Source: Streptomyces sp. JH14 (GTDB taxonomy: Bacteria > Actinomycetota > Actinomycetes > Streptomycetales > Streptomycetaceae). From it: DNA of 64,000 bases. The stretch is from the NCBI RefSeq assembly GCF_029428675.1, contig NZ_JAJNEL010000002.1, positions 124,001 to 188,000 on the forward strand. Direction: 5' to 3'. The notes under the pieces were generated by a model, which saw nothing but the letters and a program-made list of their open reading frames with translations, was not told where the DNA came from and did no database searches. Made by a program: the position numbers and the translations under genes. This document shows positions 33,064 through 41,991 of the stretch, piece after piece (the first letter of the stretch is position 1; the number at the start of each line of letters is the position of its first letter).

Positions 33064-33915
33064 TCAATCCTTGCAGTGCCCGGGGAGACCGGCATATCGG
33101 ACTACGAGCACGGCGGCGTCATCCGAGTGGCCCGTCAGGTCGGCCACCTCGATCACGTCGCCGGCCAGCTGGTCGGGATCCCTGTCGTACCCCTTGCGCA
33201 CCAGCCGGGCCACCGCTTTCAGCCCCTCCTCGATGGGGCAGGACGGCCCCTCCACCACCCCGTCGGTGACCAGGACCAGCGATCCCGACTGCGTCAGCCA
33301 TCGCCGGGTCACCGGATAGGTCTCCCCGGCCAGGATGCCGAGGGGTGGGCCACCTTGTGCGAGCACGATGCCGGAGCGGCCGGTGGAGTTGGCCCAGACC
33401 ATCGGAACGTGCCCTGCCCGGGAGACGGCGAGCGCGCCGGTCGCCGGGTCGAAGTTCATGAAGCAGCACGTGGCGAAGAGGCCGCAGCTCATGGAGATGA
33501 GCAGATCATTGGCGCGGCTCAGCACCTCGCCCGGGTCGGTCGTGGAACTGGCGACGGCCCGCAGGCTGGTGCGGGCCTGCCCCATGAACGCGATCGCCTC
33601 CACGTCATGGCCCTGTACGTCACCGATGGCGATCCCGACCGACTCGTTCGCCATCGGAAAGGCGTCGTACCAGTCGCCCCCCACGTCGAGGCCGTCGCGC
33701 GAGGGAGCGTAGCGGGCGGCGATGGCCAGTCCGGGCAGCTGGGGAAGCCGGGGCGGGAGCAGATGACGCTGCAGGGCCATGGCCAGTTCCACTCGGGCAC
33801 GCTGGATCCTGATCCGCTCCAGCGCCTGGTCGACAAGACGCCCGAGGGTGAGCAGGGCTTCCTGGGTGTTGTCGGCGTGGGTGTTGTCGGCGTGGGTGGT
33901 GCGGTGTCCGCGCAT
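33064..33915 (-). CDS. SpoIIE/PP2C-type serine phosphatase
   Basis: PPM-type phosphatase of 283 residues, of the RsbU/SpoIIE group that dephosphorylates anti-sigma antagonists. After a helical N-terminal segment (ALERIRIQRARVELAMALQRHLLP) come the metal sites GLDVGGDWYDAF (Asp about 83) and IAIGDVQGHDVEA. Next come SRAGHVPMVW and LVLVTDGVVE, and the late Asp in GHSDDAAVLVVRY. The N-terminus carries two copies of HADNT from a 15-bp direct repeat. It is first in a two-gene unit with the MASE1 sensor, which could gate its activity. Confidence 0.92.
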   Translation of the reverse strand: MRGHRTTHADNTHADNTQEALLTLGRLVDQALERIRIQRARVELAMALQRHLLPPRLPQLPGLAIAARYAPSRDGLDVGGDWYDAFPMANESVGIAIGDVQGHDVEAIAFMGQARTSLRAVASSTTDPGEVLSRANDLLISMSCGLFATCCFMNFDPATGALAVSRAGHVPMVWANSTGRSGIVLAQGGPPLGILAGETYPVTRRWLTQSGSLVLVTDGVVEGPSCPIEEGLKAVARLVRKGYDRDPDQLAGDVIEVADLTGHSDDAAVLVVRYAGLPGHCKD

Positions 33916-35008
33916 GGCCCCTCCGGGGCGCTCTTACGTGTCCCGTGTACCACCATAGTTCTGCGCACCGGGAAGACGGACCATCGGCTGACGGTGCAGG
34001 CGCCCTCGGACGCGAGCCATGAATCCAGCCTTCTGTTCTGCTTCGGAGTCGGCGGACGGTGCCGTTCCGATGACATCCCTTGAATTTCCGCACCGACCAC
34101 ATCACAGGCATTGGATTTGAGATCGTCGATGAAACCGGTTTCTGCCTCTTGAAGTCCTGAACCCGTCTCGAGAGTGCCGTCGGCATCAGAGGCTCACGCT
34201 GCCGTCGACCCAGCTGGGGTTGGCGTTCTGCCCGATGGCGTTGATCTTCCAGGGCGACGCCTCAGGATGTGTGACCCGGGTTCGGGGACTCGCCTCCGGC
34301 CGGTTCAGGCGGATCTCCCGGACGGGGTCACAGGACAGAGAAGTGGCAGTCCGACCTGACGACTGCGCGACCGCTTGCGTTCGGCGATGACGCTACGGGC
34401 GAGTAACTCTGCTTCGCGATACTCGGGCGAAGAATTCGCGAAAGCGCGCTCACCGACCGATAAATTGTTCCGGGGCGAGTATCGTTCCGTGGATTCTTAT
34501 CCAGAAGTGAGCAGTTCCGGCCCGGGGCGTCATGCGGCCCCCCAGCCGGATCGACCGATCGGCGACCGAAGTCTCGGCAACTCCCCACGTCACAGCCCCT
34601 GCCGGAAGGCGGCGCCGGTCCCGGAGCACGGGCAGCGCAGCCGCCCGCAGCAGCGCCCCTCGACTTCACCGCGCCCACGCAGTCGAATTACCACCGGAAT
34701 ACCGACTGCGACACTTTCCCTTGCGGGTGACGGCAGCCCAGGTTTTCCCCGACAATCCGGAAATTCTTGCCATCGCATGATGCTCCTGCCGACGCGCCCG
34801 CTCCCGTCCGCCGGAACCCGGCGCGGCAGCGGCCCGGCCTCGGCCCGGCGATACATGCCCCATGCATTTCGTCCTGTCACGCCTGTGTGCAGGGGCCCCG
34901 CCTTGGACTATCTTCAACAGCCCACGCTGGTACGCACCTGACGGCGCATGGGAGCGCTCTCCCATGGCCCATCTCCCATCGGGCGCCGGAGAGCAAGGGG
35001 GCACAGGT
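33916..35008. other. 1.1-kb gene-poor stretch, partly of lower GC
   Basis: No gene is supportable. On the minus strand two short open segments look coding-like: one ends at 34194 (SPWKINAIGQNANPSWVDGS...), and one within 34300-34500 has two TTA codons and no start. Around 34390-34520 the GC content is visibly lower than in the flanks. This is consistent with a degraded insertion or a regulatory or RNA-coding stretch. Promoters for the phosphatase (left) and PucR-type regulator (right) must lie here. Confidence 0.45.
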
Positions 35009-36221
35009 ATGCCAGGCGTTGCACGACCCTCCGACATCGGAGAACCACTGGGACCACTGCCGCAGGAGTTCGCCGCGCTCGTGCGGCCCGAACTTCCCAG
35101 TCTGATCAAGGAGATCGGGCTGGAGGTGACACGCGCCTACCCGGAGTACGCGCGACTGCTCGAAGGGCCGTACGGACAGGGGATTCGCATCGGCGTGGAG
35201 CAGAGCATTTCCGTCTTCGTCGACCAGGTCGCCGAACCCGCGGCGCCTTCCCCGCTGCGCGACGAAATGTGCCGGAGGTTCGGCCGGTTCGAGGCGTACG
35301 AGGGCCGGAGCCTGGACCAGTTGCAGGGCGCGTACCGGCTCGGCGCCAGGATCTCGCTGCGTCGGGCCAAGAAGGTCGGCCGGCGTTACAACCTCTCCCC
35401 CACCATGGTGCTCAGCTTCGCCGACGCGCTGTTCACCTACGTCGACGAGCTCGAAGCCCTGTCCCGTGAGGGTTACCTGGAGGTCAGGGCCGCCTCCGTC
35501 GACCACACGGACACTCTGCGGCGGCGCCTGCTGCATCTGCTGCTCGCCGGCCCGCCGGTGCCCCGTACCGCCATTGCCGAACTGTGCGAACAGACCGGTT
35601 GGGTACTGCCCGAACAGGTGACGCTGGCCGCGGTGCGCGGACCTGCGGGCCTCGAACGGCTCACCGCGGACCGCGACATCCTGGCCGACTTCACCGACCC
35701 GCAGCCACACTTACTGTTCGGGACCGCTCACCGACGTGCGAAGACGCATGCTCGACCACGCGCTCCCGGGTACCCACGCCGCCATCGGCCTGACCGTTCC
35801 GACCGCCCTCGCGTCCGACTCGATCCGCTGGGCCCGCCATGTACTCGAGCTCATCGCCTCCGGCATCATCGACGACGCTCCGATCGTCCTCTGCGAGGAC
35901 CACCTCATCACCCTGTGGCTTCTCTCCGACCCGGTCCTCCTCGACCAGCTCGCCCGGCGCGAGCTCGCCCCGATCGCTAAAATCGGTGCCGGCCGGCGCG
36001 AACGGCTCATCGAGACGCTGCGGATCTGGCTCGACACCCGGGGAACCGCCGCCCAGATGGGCGCGCTGCTCGCCGTACACCCACAGACCGTCCGCTACCG
36101 TATGCGCAATCTGGAGACCATCTTCGGCGACCAGCTCGTCGATCCCGAGTCCCGGTTCTCGACCGAGGCCGTACTCCGCGCGATGCAGTTACGCGTCCGA
36201 GGCGGCGAAGATCCGCTCTGA
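35009..36221 (+). pseudogene. PucR/CdaR-type regulator interrupted by a frameshift
   Basis: The 5' part (ATG 35009, GGGGG upstream) encodes the sensory half: PELPSLIKEIGLEVTRAYPEY, GVEQSISVFVDQ, LQGAYRLGARISLRR, LREGYLEVRAA-like region and WVLPEQVTLAAV. At about 35714-35735 the frame changes by one base: DFTDPQPHLL is in one phase, and the natural continuation GPLTDVRRRMLDHAL is in the next. The 3' part ends with a normal PucR helix-turn-helix, LRIWLDTRGTAAQMGALLAVHPQTVRYRMR. A TTA codon (35711) sits at the break. It could be a real null allele or a sequencing error; the two halves together have normal family length (about 400 residues). Confidence 0.8.
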
Positions 36222-36275
36222 GCGACGCGGTGCAGAGCGGATCCCGACACGAGCACGTACCCCACAAGGAGTCAA

Positions 36276-36291
36276 CTTACTTACGAGTAAG
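36276..36291. promoter_or_regulatory. TetR-like palindrome CTTACT-N4-AGTAAG
   Basis: CTTACT (36276-36281) and AGTAAG (36286-36291) are inverted around TACG. TTACTNNNNAGTAA-type sites are common in front of fatty-acid and efflux genes controlled by TetR proteins in streptomycetes. It is positioned between the PucR-type pseudogene and the small gene at 36445. Confidence 0.45.
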
Positions 36292-36444
36292 GGGAAATAG
36301 CCGGTCACTCCTGAACGGTTGCCAGACGGAGACGTACTCAACAAGAAACCTGGAACTGCGTCCCGTTACATAGGGAGGAGGCGACCGCCCACCCGGCGGC
36401 CGCCCAGCACCACCTCCTGGTCAACCATCCGAGAGGGAATCCCC

Positions 36445-36708
36445 ATGACTGCCTCGCACCTCCTCGTCCCGGTGCCGATCCCGGACCGGGTCGCCGCGCT
36501 GATCGGGTCCTGCATCCCGCCGCACATCCTGCAGGCGGAGATCGACGCCGCGTGCGCCGCCCGTGAGATCCGCCGGTTCCGAGGGCCCCTGCTCGGGATC
36601 GAGGACCAGGCCGACCGCGAGCAGGCCCTGTCCGAGCTGGCACGGGCCAACAAGATCCTTGCCGCGCACCACCCCGGGCTGGCGGTGCGCGCCGGAAGCT
36701 CCTGGTGA
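36445..36708 (+). CDS. Hypothetical protein, 87 residues
   Basis: I do not recognise this protein. It starts MTASHLLVPVPIPDRVAAL with GAGGGA upstream of ATG 36445, has one Cys pair region (GSCIPPHILQ, AACAARE), and ends in a helical, charged stretch (DQADREQALSELARANKI). No membrane segment or signal peptide is present. Codon bias and Shine-Dalgarno support coding. A palindromic operator lies about 150 nt upstream. It precedes the ATP-grasp-like gene by 100 nt on the same strand. Confidence 0.6.
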   Translation: MTASHLLVPVPIPDRVAALIGSCIPPHILQAEIDAACAAREIRRFRGPLLGIEDQADREQALSELARANKILAAHHPGLAVRAGSSW

Positions 36709-36808
36709 CCGCGCCGGACCGCGGTGATCGGGGTGCAACGGGCCACGAGACAATGGACGGCGGCAAAGCTGCCGATCCACTGTTCGCACACACCCCCTGG
36801 GAAACGCC

Positions 36809-37648
36809 ATGCCCGCCGGTCCGCGCCCGTCCGTCCTCTTCGTCACCGATCTTGCCTACGAGGCGCGCGGGCGACGCTACTGTGACGAGGACATCTTCCT
36901 GACGTCGCGGCTTCGCGAGGAATTCGATGTCGCACTCTGCCATCCGCGGGACGCCGCCGAGCTGCTGGACGGCTTCGATGCCGTCGTCGTACGCAACAGC
37001 GGCCCGGTGCTGCACTACCAGGAGGCGTACGACGTGTTCTGTGCCCGCGCACGCGAGCGGAACGTGGCGGTGTACAACCCGCTGACCGGGCGCGGTGACA
37101 TGGCGGGCAAGCAGTATCTGGTCGACCTGAGCGCCGCGAAGTACCCGGTGATCGCGACCGTGGACCGGGCCGGCGACCTGGGCCTGTTGCCCGAGGCGGC
37201 GGAGTACGTGATCAAGCCGAAGCTGGGCGCGGACTCGGTCGGGCTGCGGTTCGTCGCGCCGGACCGGCTCGCGGCCGAGGTCGGCGCCGAACCGGACGGC
37301 ACCGTGCTCGTGCAGCCGAAGATCGACTTCCGCTACGAGGTGTCCTTCTACTTCATCGACAGGGACTTCCAGTACGCGCTGTACGCACCGCACACCCACC
37401 GGCGCTGGGTGCTGGAGCCGTACGAGCCGACGGCGGAGGATCTGGAATTCGCCCGGCGGTTCGTGGAGTGGAACGACCTCGCGCACGGCATCCAGCGGGT
37501 CGACGCCTGCCGAACGGCTGACGGCGAGCTGCTGCTCGTCGAGCTGGAGGACCTCAATCCGTATCTCTCGCTCGACCGGGTGGCCGAGCCGGTACGGGAG
37601 GCGTTCGTGACCCGGATGAAGGCATCGGTACGCGAGCTGATCCGCTGA
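36809..37648 (+). CDS. ATP-grasp-like protein (RimK/glutathione synthetase type)
   Basis: Protein of 279 residues with the order of an ATP-grasp ligase. It has a Rossmann-like N-terminus (SVLFVTDLAYEARG), a linker with YNPLTGRGDMAGKQYLV, then YVIKPKLGADSVGLRFV, which resembles the ATP-binding Lys and Gly-rich loop. QPKIDFRYEVSFYFID and LLLVELEDLNPYLSLD resemble the metal-binding Glu/Asn site (ELEDLNPY). Glu-Asn-Pro spacing fits the family, but the glycine loop is short, so catalytic competence is uncertain. The acceptor amino acid or peptide is unknown. The start ATG 36809 has GGGAA upstream. Confidence 0.65.
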   Translation: MPAGPRPSVLFVTDLAYEARGRRYCDEDIFLTSRLREEFDVALCHPRDAAELLDGFDAVVVRNSGPVLHYQEAYDVFCARARERNVAVYNPLTGRGDMAGKQYLVDLSAAKYPVIATVDRAGDLGLLPEAAEYVIKPKLGADSVGLRFVAPDRLAAEVGAEPDGTVLVQPKIDFRYEVSFYFIDRDFQYALYAPHTHRRWVLEPYEPTAEDLEFARRFVEWNDLAHGIQRVDACRTADGELLLVELEDLNPYLSLDRVAEPVREAFVTRMKASVRELIR

Positions 37649-37703
37649 CCCGTCCGGCCGTCCCCCGCATGCGGGGTGCCGGGGCCGGTGTGAGGGTGCA
37701 AGC

Positions 37704-39791
37704 GTGACCACTGCCAGCGAGACCGCATCCGCCGCGCAGAGTGCCGTCGCGCCGCCCGTGCTCGACCCGCGTCGCCGGAACATCGTCTTCACCACGATCG
37801 TGCTGGGGATTCTGCTGGCCGCTCTGGACCAGACGATCGTGGGCACGGCGCTGCCCACGATCGTCTCGGATCTGGGCGGCGCCGCCCATATGTCCTGGGT
37901 GGTCACCGCGTATCTGCTCGCCGAGACCGTGTCGACGGTCCTGGTCGGCAAGTTCGGTGATCTCTTCGGCCGGAAGATCGTCTTCCAGGTCTCGGCGATC
38001 ATCTTCGTCACCGGGTCGTTCCTGTGCGGTCTCGCGACCAACATGACGATGCTGATCATCTGGCGAGGGCTGCAGGGCATCGGCGCGGGCGGACTGATGG
38101 TCACCTCGATGGCGCTGATCGCCGATGTGATCCCGTTGCGCGAACGCGGCAAGTACCAGGGCGCGATGGGAGCGGTCTTCGGGTTGGCCACGGTGGTCGG
38201 GCCGCTGCTCGGCGGGCTGTTCACCGACCATCTCTCATGGCGCTGGGCGTTCTACGTCAATGTGCCGATCGCGATCGTGGTGGTGATCGCCGCCGCCCGG
38301 ACGATCCCGGCGGTCAAGGCGTCCGGACGGCCGGTCATCGACTATCTGGGCATCACCATGGTCACGGTCGGTGCGAGCGCCCTGATCCTGGCGACCAGCT
38401 GGGGCGGCAATCAGTACCCCTGGTCGTCGCCCGTCATCATCGGTCTCTTCGCCGGCGGTGTCGTCGCGCTCGCCCTCTTCTGCCTGGTGGAGCTCCGGGC
38501 GAAGGAACCGATGCTGCCGATGCGGCTGTTCCGGAACCCGGTCTTCACCGTCTGCTCGGTGCTCAGCTTCATCGTGGGCTTCGCGCTGCTCGGTGCGATG
38601 ATCTTCCTGCCCACGTATCTGCAGTTCGTGGACGGGAACTCGGCGACCCTGTCGGGCGTGCGGACGCTACCGCTCATCATCGCTCTGCTCGTCGCCTCGA
38701 TCTTCAGCGGCAATGTCGTCAGCAAGACCGGCAGGTACCGGATCTTCCCCATCGTCGGTTCGCTGATCATGGCGGCGGGGCTGTTTCTGCTGTCCCGGAT
38801 GGGGCCGGACAGCGGGGTCTGGCTGGAGTCGGTGTACATGCTCGTGCTCGGTATCGGCATCGGGCTGTCCATGCAGGTGCTGACGATCGCCGTGCAGAAC
38901 ACTGTCGACTACGCGGACCTCGGCACGGCGACGTCCGGCGTGACGTTCTTCCGTACGCTCGGCAGTTCCTTCGGTACCGCCGTCTTCGGCACGATCTACG
39001 CCAACACGCTGGGGCCGAACCTGACCGAGGGGGTCGCCGCCGCCGCGCGGGCGGGTGGCGATCCCGCGGTTCTGGCCCAGGCGGCGCAGAACCCGAAAGG
39101 ACTGCACAGCCTGCCGCCCGGGCAGTCCGCGCCACTGATCCAGGCGTATACCGACACGCTCCACACCGTGTTCCTGTGGACCGTGCCGGTCGCGCTGCTC
39201 GGATTCGTCGTGGCCCTCGGCCTGAAAGAGGTGAAACTGCGGGACACCGCACGGGCCGGCTCGACCGACATGGGCGAGGGGTTCGCCTCCCCGAGCGACG
39301 GGGACTCGGCGAAGCTGCTCGAGTTCTCGGTGGCGAAGATCGTGCGGGGTATGGGCCCGGACACGGCCCGGCGGATCGTCACCGCCTCGGACACCCGGCT
39401 CGACATGGCGGGCGCCTGGGCGGTGATGCAGGTCGAACTGTTCACCAGGATGGTCGGCCATGCGGGCCTCGGTCTGATCGCGACCCGGCACCGGATTCCG
39501 CCCGAGGTGCTGGTGCCGGTCTTCGACCGGATGATCGAGGAGGGGTATCTCAGCGGGGACGGCCATCTCTTCACGCAGACCGAGGCGGGCCGCCGTGAGT
39601 CGGCGGCGATCTCCCGCGCCTGGGCCGACTGGCTGGGTGGGCAGCTGGACCGCGACGGCACACGCCCCGACGACAGGCAGCTGCGGGCCGCGGTCGATGT
39701 GATCGCCAAACGGCTGCTGGCGGAGGACCTGGAGCAGGAGCTGTCCCCGGCGGGCACGGACGGGGCGACCCGGGTACGTGTCCCGGCCTGA
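37704..39791 (+). CDS. DHA2-family MFS drug exporter with C-terminal winged-helix-like extension
   Basis: Proton-driven multidrug exporter of the EmrB/QacA type, 14 predicted helices over residues 25-510. Family motifs are LDQTIVGTALPTIVSDLGG in helix 1 and GKFGDLFGRK in the first cytoplasmic loop. The remaining ~185 residues after GLKEVKLRD are soluble. The part LLEFSVAKIVRGM...LFTRMVGHAGLGL...VFDRMIEEGYLSGDGHLFTQTEAGR reads like a MarR-type winged helix with its wing (EEGYLSGDG). Such extensions recur in actinobacterial DHA2 pumps, and their function is unproven. GTG 37704 has GAGGG upstream. Confidence 0.9.
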   Translation: MTTASETASAAQSAVAPPVLDPRRRNIVFTTIVLGILLAALDQTIVGTALPTIVSDLGGAAHMSWVVTAYLLAETVSTVLVGKFGDLFGRKIVFQVSAIIFVTGSFLCGLATNMTMLIIWRGLQGIGAGGLMVTSMALIADVIPLRERGKYQGAMGAVFGLATVVGPLLGGLFTDHLSWRWAFYVNVPIAIVVVIAAARTIPAVKASGRPVIDYLGITMVTVGASALILATSWGGNQYPWSSPVIIGLFAGGVVALALFCLVELRAKEPMLPMRLFRNPVFTVCSVLSFIVGFALLGAMIFLPTYLQFVDGNSATLSGVRTLPLIIALLVASIFSGNVVSKTGRYRIFPIVGSLIMAAGLFLLSRMGPDSGVWLESVYMLVLGIGIGLSMQVLTIAVQNTVDYADLGTATSGVTFFRTLGSSFGTAVFGTIYANTLGPNLTEGVAAAARAGGDPAVLAQAAQNPKGLHSLPPGQSAPLIQAYTDTLHTVFLWTVPVALLGFVVALGLKEVKLRDTARAGSTDMGEGFASPSDGDSAKLLEFSVAKIVRGMGPDTARRIVTASDTRLDMAGAWAVMQVELFTRMVGHAGLGLIATRHRIPPEVLVPVFDRMIEEGYLSGDGHLFTQTEAGRRESAAISRAWADWLGGQLDRDGTRPDDRQLRAAVDVIAKRLLAEDLEQELSPAGTDGATRVRVPA

Positions 39792-39813
39792 GCCGGGCGC
39801 CGTCATCCGCAGA

Positions 39814-40272
39814 TCAGTCGACGAAGACCGGTTCCGTGTAGACCCAGGCACCCTCGTACCGGACGAACCGGCTCTGCTCGTGCAGCGAGTCCGCTCGGCC
39901 GCGGTCCGTGTAATGGGCCCGGAAGGTGACCGTGCCAGTGGTGTGGAAGGCGCTGCCGTCCGTGGCCGCGAGGATCTCCAGTCGCACCCAGCGCATGCCC
40001 GGATCGAAGTCGATGGCGGGCGGCCGGGTGTCCGGGTGCCAGGTGCGGAGCAGATACGCCGCGTCCTGGACCACGAAGGCGGCGTACCGCGAACGCATCA
40101 GCGCCTCGCAGGTCGGCGCGGCGGCGTTCCCGGCGTGCAGCCGTCCGCAGCAGTCGGCGTACGTGGCGGGCAGGCCGCACGGGCATGGCGAGGCCGGCGT
40201 GATCGCGGTGGCCGGGGCGGTGCGGGTGCGTGCGGCGGCGGTCTGCCGGGGGCGTGAGCTGCGTCGGGACAT
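39814..40272 (-). CDS. SEC-C / YchJ-like (UPF0225) protein
   Basis: Small cytoplasmic protein of 152 residues with an SEC-C-like zinc motif CPCGLPATYADCCGRLH near residue 29. It is followed by the YchJ/NTF2-like fold: EALMRSRYAAFVVQDAAYLLRTWHP and RFVRYEGAWVYTEPVF. The zinc ligands are Cys-X-Cys plus Cys-Cys/His. The function of UPF0225 proteins is not established. ATG 40272 begins a basic tail preceding the zinc motif. It lies alone between a plus-strand MFS gene and a plus-strand membrane-protein gene. Confidence 0.88.
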   Translation of the reverse strand: MSRRSSRPRQTAAARTRTAPATAITPASPCPCGLPATYADCCGRLHAGNAAAPTCEALMRSRYAAFVVQDAAYLLRTWHPDTRPPAIDFDPGMRWVRLEILAATDGSAFHTTGTVTFRAHYTDRGRADSLHEQSRFVRYEGAWVYTEPVFVD

Positions 40273-40472
40273 GGATCCATTGTGGCCTGCGGCGGGATCG
40301 GGCCGGCGGGCCCGGGTGGACGCAGCTGTACGGGACCGGCGTGTCACCGCGTCCCCGTGAGGCGGCGGCATTCGGTGGGCCCGAGCCCCGCGCGGCGGCG
40401 CAGCCGCGCCCCGGCAAAGCCGGGAAAGGCAGGGCTTGACACTCTGTCGGGCCACGGGTCAGAGTCCCGCCG

Positions 40473-41960
40473 ATGGAGATCACCGCGCTGACCCCCGCCG
40501 AGCGCCGTGTCCGGGACGCGTTCCCGCGCGGTGCCACTGTCGATTTCCGTACCGGAGTGGAAGCCGAGGACGACCCGGAGACCGGGCAGGGCTGGGGCCC
40601 TGAGCGCACCGTGCGCGCCGACGTACTGAGGGCCCTGCTGGTCTGCGGCGCGCGGGAGGACGGCCAGGTGCCCGCCCTGCGCATCCTGGGGGCACGGATC
40701 ACGGGCGCGCTCCATGTGCGGTACGTGATCGCCGAGTGCGCGGTGCTGCTGGCCGGATGTCATTTCGAGGAGACCCCGAATCTGTACGGCGCGCAGCTGC
40801 GCCAGCTCAATCTGAGCAATTCGGTGCTGCCGGGGCTGACGGCCGCGACCGTCCGGATCGACGGAGTGCTGCGGCTGACCGACTGCCGGATCTCCGGTCC
40901 GGTCCGGCTCGGCGGCTCGAAGATCACCCAGGCGCTGTTCTTCGACCGGGCCCGCATCGGGGTGGACGCGAACGGCACGACGGCCCTCAATGACGAGGCC
41001 GTTCTGCAGCTGAACCACGCGGTCGTCGAGGACGACCTGTGGTGGCCGGGGCTAGTGGTGCACGGTGAGGTCCGGCTCGACGGAGTCGCCGTCAGCGGGC
41101 AGATCCGGCTCGACGACGCCGAACTGCACCACCCCGGGGCAACCGCGCTGCAGGCCGAGAACCTCGGTGTCGGTTCCGACGTCCACGGGATGCGGATCCG
41201 TATCCAGGGGCGGGTCGATCTGCGCGGCGCCCGGATACCGGGGCAGCTCAATTTCGCGTACGCCCGGCTGTCCAATCCCGGCGGCATGGCGCTGCGTGCC
41301 AGCGGTGCCACGATCGGCGAGCTGTGGCTGCGGGAGGCCACCCCGGTCAGCGGCGGAATGAATCTGCGCCGGGCAAAGGTCGATCTCATCCACGCCGACC
41401 CGGCGGTCTGGCCGCAGTCGGCCCAGCTGGACGGGCTGACCTACACGGTCCTGCTCCCCCATCTGCCGGCCGGTCAGCGGCTGCCCCTGCTCGAACGGGA
41501 CGCGGAGGGCTATGTGCCGTACGCGTACGAGCAGTTGACGGCGGCGTACCGGAGGATCGGCGACGACGACGCCGCGCGTACGGTGCTGCTCGCCAAGCAG
41601 CGCAGACACCGCGCCACACTGCCCGGGTACGCCCGGGTGTGGGGGTACCTCCAGGATGTCACCGTCGGATACGGCTTCCGGCCGGTACGGGCCGCCGCCT
41701 GGCTCTTCTCGCTGCTGCTGGCGGGGTCACTGGCCTACGGACTGCATCATCCGCCGCCGCTGAAGGCGGACGAGGCGCCGCCGTTCAGCGCGCTGTTCTA
41801 CACGCTGGACCTGCTGCTGCCGATCATCGACTTCGGACAGGAGAAGGCGTTCAATCCGCAGGGCTGGTACCAGGGGCTGTCGTACCTGCTGATCGTGACC
41901 GGGTGGCTGCTCGCGACGACGATCGCCGCGGGCATCACCCGGTCGGTCAGCCGGCAGTGA
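40473..41960 (+). CDS. Pentapeptide-like repeat protein with C-terminal membrane anchor
   Basis: A 495-residue protein. Residues about 60-320 are a long series of irregular repeats of the form (L)RL(D/T)xxxIxG (IRIDGVLRLTDCRISG, VRLGGSKI, VRLDGVAVSGQIRLDDAEL, VDLRGARIPGQLNF), typical of a right-handed beta-helix/pentapeptide-like fold. Two or three helices near the C-terminus (AAWLFSLLLAGSLAYG, LSYLLIVTGWLLATTIAAG) anchor it in the membrane. Streptomycete relatives are annotated as membrane-associated oxidoreductases, but I see no cofactor motif. It converges on the DUF574 methyltransferase through a shared terminator. Confidence 0.75.
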   Translation: MEITALTPAERRVRDAFPRGATVDFRTGVEAEDDPETGQGWGPERTVRADVLRALLVCGAREDGQVPALRILGARITGALHVRYVIAECAVLLAGCHFEETPNLYGAQLRQLNLSNSVLPGLTAATVRIDGVLRLTDCRISGPVRLGGSKITQALFFDRARIGVDANGTTALNDEAVLQLNHAVVEDDLWWPGLVVHGEVRLDGVAVSGQIRLDDAELHHPGATALQAENLGVGSDVHGMRIRIQGRVDLRGARIPGQLNFAYARLSNPGGMALRASGATIGELWLREATPVSGGMNLRRAKVDLIHADPAVWPQSAQLDGLTYTVLLPHLPAGQRLPLLERDAEGYVPYAYEQLTAAYRRIGDDDAARTVLLAKQRRHRATLPGYARVWGYLQDVTVGYGFRPVRAAAWLFSLLLAGSLAYGLHHPPPLKADEAPPFSALFYTLDLLLPIIDFGQEKAFNPQGWYQGLSYLLIVTGWLLATTIAAGITRSVSRQ

Positions 41961-41991
41961 CCCCGCCGCGGCCTCGCCGGGCCGGGGTCAC
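41957..41991. terminator. Bidirectional terminator between convergent genes
   Basis: GTGACCCCG (41957-41965) and CGGGGTCAC (41983-41991) form a perfect 9-bp stem, with a smaller CGGC/GCCG stem inside the loop. The left arm overlaps the stop codon of the pentapeptide-like gene and the right arm overlaps the stop of the methyltransferase gene. Confidence 0.75.

Noticed and set aside
34300..34500. Minus-strand open segment reading SPEYREAELLARSVIAER
   Set aside because: No start codon before an in-frame TAA, two TTA codons and mixed third-position composition; not enough to call a gene.
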